NCBI GenBank assembly: GCA_964344165.1
Contig: CAYFMH010000087.1
Span: 1 to 6,275, forward strand
From: CAYFMH01 sp964344165
Lineage (GTDB): Bacteria > Patescibacteriota > Gracilibacteria > UBA4473
DNA: 6,275 nucleotides
Direction of reading: 5' to 3'
The position numbers were made by a program, and so were the translations under genes. Of the stretch, positions 1-4,256 are shown piece after piece. The notes under the pieces are model-generated. The model did no database searches. It was given only the letters and a program-made list of their open reading frames with translations, and was not told the DNA's origin. Each line of letters opens with the position of its first letter. Position 1 is the stretch's first letter.

Positions 1-147
1 TACATTTATCCATTAGAACAAGTTTTTTGTTCGGGGGTGTGAGAAGTTACTTTTATTGTATTTTTGACAGAATTTTTTGTGTTTTTGTTTTAAGAGACAT
101 TTATATTGTTTTATTTTTTTGTAGTCAAGCAAATCCCTCTTATATTA

Positions 148-224
148 TTGTCATCCCCGACCCCGATCGGGGATCCACTGGTACAATGGATATAGTGGAT
201 CCCTGGTCAAGCCAGGGATGACAA
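148..224. repeat. Palindromic intergenic repeat with three hairpins
   Basis: The ends are inverted copies: TTGTCATCC at 148-156 and GGATGACAA at 216-224. Inside are a CCCCGA/TCGGGG hairpin (about 155-172), a perfect 9-bp pair GGATCCACT (171-179) with AGTGGATCC (194-202), and CCCTGG (201-206) with CCAGGG (212-217). This cloverleaf-like layout closed by GTCATCC/GGATGAC ends resembles the non-coding palindromic repeats dispersed in many bacterial genomes. It starts 12 nt past the Elp3 stop codon and may form a structured 3' end for that mRNA, but no clear T-run follows on either strand, so it is not called a terminator. A related element lies at 3829-3916. Confidence 0.75.
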
Positions 225-235
225 AGGAAAAAAGA

Positions 236-1906
236 TTATAACTGCTTCACCATATAAGTCTGTCTCAGCTGGTATCCAAACTTTCGATAGTAGTCCCGGG
301 TCCCCACGCCAGCAATAATCGTAATCTTCTTTGTTCCCCATTCTGCTTTTGCAATTCGCTCTGCCTCGGCAATGAGTTTTTTCCCTAATCCTCGATGCTG
401 TCCAATTCCAGATCCTTCTCCCACGGATTTTTCATGACCATAGCTATGAACTTCTCGGATCAGAGCGGCGTCATTCAACACCGTAGGCGAGGTCAGGTGA
501 CCTCGCCTGCCGGGTAGCCGAAGACGCAGAAGCGCATAGATTATCTTTTCATCTGGAGATTCAAAACTAAGAAAAACTTCCTTCCCTCCACTCGCTTCAT
601 AATCCCGGCGTTTCAAAACTGGTTTTTCTTCTTCTAAAAAGGTTTTTGAATTGTTTATCTGGGCAAAACCCACCTCCCGACATCGTACACATCGACAGGG
701 CCAGGCGTGTGGATCCAAATTGTTTTCTTTAAAAAACTGCTTCCCCAGCATCTGCTCCAGTTTCTCAGGCTGGTATTTCATCACCTGACGAAGATTGGAG
801 AGGGTCACACCGCCGATTACATCATCGGCTGGGATATCTCGCATGAGCCGCATAATTCTCGCCCAGGGCGGGACGGTTTTTTTGAACTGGAGCAAAAGCT
901 TGATAAGTTCTTTTTCTTCAATCGGCTGAAAATCCCCTTTTTCCCACCAACCTTTTAATTCGCTGTTATCGAGAACGACACACGGATACACCTTCACAAA
1001 ATCCGGACAAAAATCAGGATTTTCAAAAACCTCCCGCATCCATTTCAAATCTTTTTCGGGAGAAGAACCAGGCAGTCCCGGCATCAGGTGATAGCAAATC
1101 TTAAATCCAAAATCCTTGAGCAACTTCGTCGCTCGGATAACTTCTTTCCGAGTATGCCCACGTTTGGTGAGTTTTTGGACCTCGTCATCCAGAGTTTGAA
1201 CACCCATTTCTACACGAGTGCAGCCTAGTTTTCGCATGCGAAGCAGTTCTTCGAGTGTGATGAAGTCGGGGCGCGTCTCCAGCGTAATCCCAATAATTCG
1301 TTGCTTCGCCGTCTCATTGATTTTTTGTGCTTCGGCCAAGGATTTTGATGGAACTTCATTTGCCGCATCGAAGCACTTTTTGATGTACCAGCCCTGGTAC
1401 CTTTTTGGGAGGAAACTCCAGGTACCACCCATCACGATCAGTTCCAGTTTTGAGGTAGGATGTCCGGATTCCTTGAGGGCTAGAATTCGATTTTTGACCT
1501 GTTCGTATGGATGAAACTTGTTTCGAACAGCTCGTGCGGCCGCTGGTTGAGAAGAGAGATAGCTCTTCGGCATGCGAACTTCGGTCGGACAGTACACACA
1601 TTTGCCGGGGCAGGGATATGGTTTTGTCAGGATTCCGATCGGAGAAACCCCAGAGATCGTCCGAACCGCTCTTTTTCGCAGTAAAATCTCCAGATCTGCA
1701 GGAATTTTAATCTTTTTTTGCTCCGCAATTGCCAGCAGATCTCGCCCGGAAATTGTCGATACTTCTTCTCGGGCTGAAAAAGCATATTTTCTTTTTTCTA
1801 GCGCCTTCCCGAATTTTGGGATATCCGCACACAGCTCCTGGAGCAGTTTTTCAACGGCTGCTGGATGCTCTATAATCTGGTGCTGTCCGAATTTTTTGGA
1901 GGACAT
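236..1906 (-). CDS. elp3: Elp3-type tRNA uridine(34) radical SAM/acetyltransferase
   Basis: This is an Elp3 homologue of 556 residues, full length for the family. Elp3 uses S-adenosylmethionine and acetyl-CoA to build the carboxymethyl group at C5 of the tRNA wobble uridine U34; archaeal and bacterial forms work without the eukaryotic Elongator partners. After an N-terminal tRNA-contact region (about 1-78), the radical SAM domain begins at RTISGVSPIGI; C99, C103 and C106 (CPGKCVYC) should hold the 4Fe-4S cluster. Family signatures follow: SYLSSQPAAARA (115-126), FHPYEQV, LIVMGGTW (156-163), ETRPDF (210-215), VEMGVQT, HLMPGLPGS (273-281), RIMRLMRDIPA, and CRCVRCREVG (404-413). The GNAT acetyltransferase domain shows IREVHSYG (483-490), the acetyl-CoA loop QHRGLGKKL (503-511) and the conserved YY pair at 539-540 near the end. 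A segment of about 28 residues (376-403) before the CRCVRC cluster looks longer than in archaeal homologues. The start is supported by AAAAGG 5 nt upstream, the best ribosome site in the window. Divergent from the 2001-2498 gene. Confidence 0.96.
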   Translation of the reverse strand: MSSKKFGQHQIIEHPAAVEKLLQELCADIPKFGKALEKRKYAFSAREEVSTISGRDLLAIAEQKKIKIPADLEILLRKRAVRTISGVSPIGILTKPYPCPGKCVYCPTEVRMPKSYLSSQPAAARAVRNKFHPYEQVKNRILALKESGHPTSKLELIVMGGTWSFLPKRYQGWYIKKCFDAANEVPSKSLAEAQKINETAKQRIIGITLETRPDFITLEELLRMRKLGCTRVEMGVQTLDDEVQKLTKRGHTRKEVIRATKLLKDFGFKICYHLMPGLPGSSPEKDLKWMREVFENPDFCPDFVKVYPCVVLDNSELKGWWEKGDFQPIEEKELIKLLLQFKKTVPPWARIMRLMRDIPADDVIGGVTLSNLRQVMKYQPEKLEQMLGKQFFKENNLDPHAWPCRCVRCREVGFAQINNSKTFLEEEKPVLKRRDYEASGGKEVFLSFESPDEKIIYALLRLRLPGRRGHLTSPTVLNDAALIREVHSYGHEKSVGEGSGIGQHRGLGKKLIAEAERIAKAEWGTKKITIIAGVGTRDYYRKFGYQLRQTYMVKQL

Positions 1907-1951
1907 GAGGGCCTTTTTTTAGCAATTTTTTGTGGTTTTAGCAAGAAGTAT

Positions 1952-1979
1952 TTGACATTTATAACAAAACAAATATAAG
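1952..1979 (+). promoter_or_regulatory. Sigma-70-like promoter for the 2001-2498 gene
   Basis: A perfect -35 TTGACA (1952-1957) is followed after 16 bp by TATAAG (1974-1979), 5 of 6 to the -10 consensus. Transcription should begin near 1986, leaving a leader of only about 15 nt, AT-rich and without a Shine-Dalgarno match, before the ATG at 2001. AAGGAAAT at 1977-1984 overlaps the -10 box and lies too far upstream to serve as a ribosome site. The Elp3 promoter must sit in the same 94-bp spacer on the other strand; TATAAA (1963 to 1958) is a weak candidate for its -10, which would make the two promoters overlap. Confidence 0.65.
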
Positions 1980-2000
1980 GAAATAACTTAATTTTAAATT

Positions 2001-2498
2001 ATGGGTGAAGTTTATAGCGGCATCGGCAATCCTTTTGAAAGAGGAATAATAGATGAAAACGAAAAACCTCGGGAAATAAAAATTTCTGGGTTAAAAAAAG
2101 AATTAAATCGGTTAAAAAAAAATTTAATGGAAATAATAGAAAAAGCAGAAAAAATAGCTTCAGATCTATTTGAAGAAAGATTAAGCCAGCCTCCAAGAGA
2201 AGGTGAAATATTAGTGAATCAACAATTTACTTATTGGCAAACTACTGTTATCCCTGGAACTGACTTTACTATTAAAGGAGATGAAGTTATTTCTATATTT
2301 GGAGAGACTCTCCGTATTGTTTTGAAAAAAGGAAAAGACGAAATTAGTACTGCTTATAACAAAGACAAAAAAGGTACTTTGTCTGAAGTGGGGCTGGAAT
2401 TTCCTGATGGCCCTGGATTTAAGGTTTACTTTGGTAATTCAAAAGAAGGTTTTCACATAGTAGGAATCTTCCCTTCTGCATCCTTAATGGCAGCATAA
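2001..2498 (+). CDS. Hypothetical protein, coiled-coil start and beta-rich end
   Basis: A 165-residue protein that I do not recognise. There is no signal peptide or membrane segment, so it is probably cytoplasmic. Residues 28-62 are a strongly charged Lys/Glu/Leu-rich stretch likely to form a helix or short coiled coil (LKKELNRLKKNLMEIIEK and on). From about 70 to 160 the pattern alternates hydrophobic and polar residues with Gly/Pro turns, as in a small beta domain (VNQQFTYWQTTVIP, FTIKGDEVISIFG, VGLEFPDGPGFKVYFG). It is the only main gene on the plus strand, with its own promoter and terminator, so it is monocistronic. By eye it is clearly richer in A/T than the neighbouring Elp3 and ribosomal genes, suggesting a recent arrival or a fast-evolving orphan. 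The promoter position favours the ATG at 2001, although no ribosome site supports it. Confidence 0.75.
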   Translation: MGEVYSGIGNPFERGIIDENEKPREIKISGLKKELNRLKKNLMEIIEKAEKIASDLFEERLSQPPREGEILVNQQFTYWQTTVIPGTDFTIKGDEVISIFGETLRIVLKKGKDEISTAYNKDKKGTLSEVGLEFPDGPGFKVYFGNSKEGFHIVGIFPSASLMAA

Positions 2499-2535
2499 AA
2501 AAAACCCTCCCGAGTTCTCGGGAAGGACTTTTTTT
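2497..2535. terminator. Bidirectional intrinsic terminator
   Basis: The stem TCCCGAG (2508-2514) with CTCGGGA (2517-2523), extended beyond one mismatch by CC/GG, is flanked by eight A at 2497-2504 and seven T at 2529-2535. It can end the plus-strand gene that stops at 2498 and, read on the minus strand, the rplJ-rplL operon that stops at 2553. The TAA of the plus-strand gene is part of the A-run. Confidence 0.88.
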
Positions 2536-2552
2536 CGTGTTCAAAAGTAAAA

Positions 2553-2960
2553 TTATTCGAGTTCAACCGTCGCACCAGCTTCTTCGAATTTCTTTTTCAT
2601 CTCTTCTGCTTCTTCTTTCTTCACGTTTTCTTTGACCGTTCCACCGTTGTCAGCAAGTGCTTTTGCTTCTCCGAGACCAAGTCCAGTGATTTCTCGGACA
2701 ACTTTGATCACCGCGATTTTTTGTCCTCCTGCATCTTTGAGGACTACGTTGTAGGCTGATTTTTCTTCAGCAGCTTCTTCTCCTCCAGCAGGAGCTCCAG
2801 CAGCAGCTACAGCGACAGGGGCCGCAGCGCTGATTCCGTATTTTTCTTCAAAATACTTCGCTACGTTGTTGGCTTGGATCACCGTCAACTTTTCGATGGC
2901 GTCCACGACAGCTTGCTCATCTTTACTGAGCTCGACGGTCACTTCATTTTCTTCAGACAT
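2553..2960 (-). CDS. rplL: 50S ribosomal protein bL12 (L7/L12)
   Basis: This is the stalk protein that binds L10 as dimers and recruits and stimulates the translational GTPases (EF-Tu, EF-G, IF2, RF3). It has 135 residues, slightly longer than the usual 120-130 because of an acidic N-terminal extension (MSEENEVTVELS). The N-terminal dimerisation and L10-binding helices are at about 10-44, the flexible Ala/Gly/Pro hinge at 45-68, and the globular factor-binding domain at 69-135, with the signature GLGLGEAKAL (93-102) and the ending EEAGATVELE. It is the second gene of rplJ-rplL, 61 nt after rplJ, and is probably cotranscribed. The upstream sequence has no Shine-Dalgarno site; instead a 16-nt motif, also found before the DUF4349 gene, lies 5 nt before the ATG. 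The usual downstream rpoB is absent; a convergent orphan gene follows. Confidence 0.97.
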   Translation of the reverse strand: MSEENEVTVELSKDEQAVVDAIEKLTVIQANNVAKYFEEKYGISAAAPVAVAAAGAPAGGEEAAEEKSAYNVVLKDAGGQKIAVIKVVREITGLGLGEAKALADNGGTVKENVKKEEAEEMKKKFEEAGATVELE

Positions 2961-2965
2961 TTTTA

Positions 2966-2981
2966 GAATGGGTTAAGAAAT
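2966..2981 (-). promoter_or_regulatory. Start-proximal motif ATTTCTTAACCCATTC before rplL
   Basis: This 16-nt stretch ends 5 nt before the rplL ATG, in the place a ribosome-binding site would occupy. It differs at only one position from the 16 nt that end 4 nt before the start of the DUF4349 gene (5194-5209). It has no purine-rich Shine-Dalgarno character. Its function is unknown: a translation-start element, the trace of a shared ancestral leader, or a protein-binding site are all possible. Confidence 0.4.
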
Positions 2982-3021
2982 AAAAAATAAAAATAAATAT
3001 AAATAATTTATAAAATGCCCA

Positions 3022-3576
3022 TTAAGCAGAGGCCTTGGCATATTTCTCTGCGTCATTGAGCGCAGCGTGGATACCACGAAGCCCAGATCCCAAAATCCCA
3101 TGGAGTTTTTGAGGTCCAGATCGGAGCATTTCCACGATTTTTCCGAGAGATTCTTCTCTAGATGGAGTATCTGCAAGAGTTGCCGTTTCTTCGGCATTGA
3201 GGAATTTTCCTTCAAAGATAGCTCCTGCAAATTCAAACTTGGTCGTTTTTTCTTCTTTATTAAAGAAATCTTTTTTGAGCTTTTTGATCGCAGCAGCTGG
3301 TGCAATCTCATCACTGTCGGATACGATCACGGCTACTGGTCCTTCGAGATCCGTTGGATTGAACTCAGCTAATCCAGTATTTTTGGCAGCGAGTGCCATG
3401 AGTGTTTTTTTGAGCACAGAGTAGCTCATCCCCTGAGCACGAAGATCTCGTCGCACAGTCTGGACCTCTTCTACGGTCGGGCCGATGTAATGGACAAACG
3501 CCACTCCCGCAGAATTCTTTAACTTATCTTCGAGGGCTTTGAGCTGCTCGGTCTTTTTTTCTCTGGTAATTGCCAT
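3022..3576 (-). CDS. rplJ: 50S ribosomal protein uL10
   Basis: L10 anchors the stalk: its N-terminal domain binds 23S rRNA together with L11, and its C-terminal helix carries L7/L12 dimers. It has 184 residues, a little longer than the usual 165-180. The N-terminal domain shows the expected pattern: AITREKKTEQLKALEDKL, VAFVHYIGPTVEEVQTVRRDLRAQG (24-49), YSVLKKTLMALAA (52-64), LEGPVAVIVSDSD. Then comes LADTPSREESL (134-144), and the helix from about 145 to 181 (IVEMLRSGPQKLHGILGSGL and on) is the probable L7/L12 platform. It is the first gene of rplJ-rplL. The complex of L10 with L7/L12 normally represses its own operon by binding the mRNA leader, and a matching leader precedes this gene. There is no Shine-Dalgarno site before the ATG; a four-copy heptamer repeat occupies that place. 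The L11 and L1 genes, usually next door, are not in the window. Confidence 0.96.
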   Translation of the reverse strand: MAITREKKTEQLKALEDKLKNSAGVAFVHYIGPTVEEVQTVRRDLRAQGMSYSVLKKTLMALAAKNTGLAEFNPTDLEGPVAVIVSDSDEIAPAAAIKKLKKDFFNKEEKTTKFEFAGAIFEGKFLNAEETATLADTPSREESLGKIVEMLRSGPQKLHGILGSGLRGIHAALNDAEKYAKASA

Positions 3577-3580
3577 AGCT

Positions 3581-3606
3581 TAGTTGTTAGTTAATAGTTT
3601 TTAGTT
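3581..3606 (-). repeat. Heptamer tandem repeat AACTANN, four copies, before rplJ
   Basis: Read on the minus strand, AACTA begins at 3606, 3599, 3592 and 3585, exactly every 7 nt, separated by AA, TT and AC. The last copy ends 4 nt upstream of the rplJ ATG, so the array fills the region where a Shine-Dalgarno site would be expected. It lacks G and should be unstructured. It may provide an open ribosome landing site or be a slippage-prone microsatellite. Confidence 0.7.
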
Positions 3607-3646
3607 CTTAGCAGAGGTAAGGCTTCCAAGCCTCGCTTCTAAAAAT

Positions 3647-3679
3647 AAAAAAAAGTTTCTGATATCGCATCAAAAACTT
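3647..3679 (-). terminator. Probable attenuator terminator in the rplJ leader
   Basis: On the minus strand, AAGTTTTTGAT (3679-3669) pairs with ATCAGAAACTT (3663-3653) to give 11 bp including one G-U pair, with the loop GCGAT. Six T follow (3652-3647), then A and five more T. It lies about 70 nt before the rplJ ATG and inside the leader, so it would end transcripts early unless an alternative fold forms. The stem is AU-rich and so only moderately stable, which suits a conditional terminator. Confidence 0.6.
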
Positions 3680-3781
3680 CGAGAGAAAAGAATTTAAAAC
3701 CAAAAGGTTCTAAGATAAAGAATGGGTTTTCTCGTCTCGACTGGGCTTATTGGGATGCCAGTGGTCTTTGACGCAAATAAG

Positions 3782-3809
3782 AGTGTAAAAATATCTTTCT
3801 GGTTGTCAA
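3782..3809 (-). promoter_or_regulatory. Promoter of rplJ-rplL
   Basis: On the minus strand a perfect TTGACA (3809-3804) is followed after 16 bp by TACACT (3787-3782), 4 of 6 to the -10 consensus. Transcription would begin near 3775, immediately before the kink-turn arm of the L10 leader. This position relative to the leader supports the call. Confidence 0.6.
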
Positions 3810-3828
3810 AACTTTTTTTCATCCTTGC

Positions 3829-3916
3829 TGTCATCCTGATCCCGACTTGTCGGGAGAAGGATCTTCTAGTACAAATGCTGATTTAAAAAGATTCTTCAGT
3901 TACACCAAGAATGACA
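3829..3916. repeat. Palindromic intergenic repeat, second copy of the GTCATCC type
   Basis: The ends TGTCATCC (3829-3836) and GAATGACA (3909-3916) are inverted, one position apart from perfect. Inside are a perfect hairpin TCCCGAC (3840-3846) with GTCGGGA (3849-3855), and GAAGGATCTT, which pairs with AAGATTCTTC further right through one wobble. The ends and general plan match the element at 148-224, while the internal arms differ, so it is a diverged relative. It separates the small transcription unit from the rplJ promoter. Confidence 0.65.
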
Positions 3917-3924
3917 ATAATGAT

Positions 3925-3952
3925 AAAAAAAGACCGAGCCAAAGCCCGGTCT
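3925..3952 (-). terminator. Intrinsic terminator of the small transcription unit
   Basis: On the minus strand AGACCG pairs with CGGTCT (3952-3947 with 3936-3931), then one mismatch, then GC/GC around a four-base loop. The stem is followed by seven T (3931-3925). It marks the 3' end of a minus-strand transcript starting near 4136. Confidence 0.85.
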
Positions 3953-3986
3953 AATTTAAAAATCTCCGATTCCGATTTTGTGAGTG

Positions 3987-4109
3987 TTACCTATCTTTTC
4001 GAAAGATAGAAGTAATTCGACGTTTTACGTTGATCGCCGAGTTTGCAATGTGTTTCTTCCGAAGGGAAGAAATCTTTTGCGGACTGTAACTCACGTAATT
4101 GGGAGTCAT
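3987..4109 (-). CDS. Possible small basic protein, 40 residues
   Basis: An ORF runs from ATG (4109) to TAA (3987) and fills most of a short transcript with its own promoter and terminator. The peptide starts MTPNYVSYSPQKISSLRKKH and ends NVKRRITSIFRKDR; it has ten Lys/Arg and one Asp, so its charge is strongly positive, as in small ribosomal or nucleic-acid-binding proteins. It does not match bL34, bL36 or bS21 by eye. Arginine codons are mainly CGN, as in the core genes here. Against it: no Shine-Dalgarno site (a C-run sits there instead), though most genes here lack one; a 40-codon ORF can arise by chance; and several perfect stems lie inside it, which favours structured RNA. Coding status is open. 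Confidence 0.35.
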   Translation of the reverse strand: MTPNYVSYSPQKISSLRKKHIANSAINVKRRITSIFRKDR

Positions 4110-4142
4110 GAGAAGGGGGGTTAGAAAATACTAACTGTCCTT

Positions 4143-4171
4143 ATTATACCAGAAAATTTTGACAAAAACAA
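4143..4171 (-). promoter_or_regulatory. Extended -10 promoter of the small transcription unit
   Basis: On the minus strand a perfect TATAAT (4148-4143) is preceded by TGG, forming an extended -10 element TGnTATAAT. TTGTTT (4171-4166), 3 of 6 to the -35 consensus, lies 17 bp upstream. This is the best -10 box in the window and points to strong expression, with a start near 4136. Confidence 0.72.
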
Positions 4172-4201
4172 GTTTTTATTTTTAAAGCAGGTTTGCGCTG
4201 T

Positions 4202-4231
4202 AAAAAAAACGATCCCGAGCACTCGGGACCG
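4202..4231 (-). terminator. Intrinsic terminator of the DUF4349 gene
   Basis: The stem TCCCGAG (4213-4219) with CTCGGGA (4222-4228), extended beyond a mismatch by CG/CG (4210-4211 with 4230-4231), is followed on the minus strand by eight T (4209-4202). It lies 26 nt past the stop codon at 4257. Stem and loop match the terminator at 2508-2523 in 14 of 16 positions. Four T on the plus side give little activity in that direction. Confidence 0.85.
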
Positions 4232-4256
4232 CTTTTCCAAATACTTTCTTTAGATT

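Larger units (their letters stand above)
3577..3775 (-). promoter_or_regulatory. L10-type ribosomal leader of rplJ-rplL
   Basis: The predicted leader is about 199 nt. Its 5' end holds an arm (3773 to 3733) in which CGUC pairs with GACG and ACUGG with CCAGU, separated by AAAGACC-like purine-rich bases on one side and CGA on the other. This is the layout of the kink-turn arm in known L10 leaders, bound by the L10/L12 complex. Next, GAGAAAA (3733-3727) can pair with UUUUCUC (3689-3683) around a small AGAACC/GGUUUU hairpin (3711-3696); its first base is also the last of the GACG stem, so the two helices abut or compete. A terminator-like stem follows at 3679-3653. After that, AGGCUU/AAGCCU forms a short hairpin (3633-3620). 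In Bacillus subtilis the same type of leader works by transcription attenuation; here that role is inferred. Confidence 0.65.
3925..4136 (-). ncRNA. Candidate structured RNA of about 210 nt
   Basis: A strong promoter and a strong terminator frame this minus-strand unit. The predicted RNA begins with a hairpin GUUAG/CUAAC (4135-4131 with 4124-4120) and a run of six C. Then comes a closed domain (4094-3980): GUGAGUUAC pairs with GUAACACUCAC apart from a two-base bulge. Inside are GCAA/UUGC plus an 8-bp stem UUUCUUCC/GGAAGAAA (4072-4065 with 4060-4053), a small ACGU/ACGU hairpin (4030-4020), and an 8-bp CUAUCUUU/AAAGAUAG hairpin (4009-3991) that abuts the closing helix. A last hairpin AAAAUC/GAUUUU (3979-3959) exposes GGAAUCGGA. 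I compared it by eye with tmRNA, RNase P RNA, SRP RNA, 6S RNA and 5S rRNA and found no match. A 40-codon ORF spans much of the domain, so it may instead, or also, be an mRNA. Confidence 0.55.

Noticed and set aside
1..13. Possible gene start on the minus strand at 13 (Met-Asp-Lys-Cys), with a TACAAT-like box at 60-55 and a GAACAA/TTGTTC hairpin at 16-32
   Set aside because: Only four codons are visible, no -35 box fits, and the gene would lie wholly outside the window.
64..93. TTGACA at 64-69 as a plus-strand promoter
   Set aside because: The -10 position reads only TTTTAA and no plus-strand gene follows; chance in T-rich sequence is likely.
27..221. 64-codon plus-strand ORF beginning MFGGVRSYF
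   Set aside because: T-rich spacer giving a Phe/Ile-rich peptide; its end lies inside the palindromic repeat; no ribosome site and no plausible family.
1218..1922. Overlapping plus- and minus-strand ORFs within the Elp3 gene
   Set aside because: They are out-of-frame shadows of a gene with strong family motifs and show no domains of their own.
4053..4072. CUUCGGAAGAA on the minus strand resembling the conserved SRP RNA loop
   Set aside because: The flanking GUCAGG and AGCAGC motifs are absent and the stem does not match SRP RNA domain IV.
4080..4094. CTGTAACTC on the plus strand resembling a tRNA-Tyr anticodon loop
   Set aside because: The flanking bases do not form an anticodon stem and there is no acceptor stem or T-arm.
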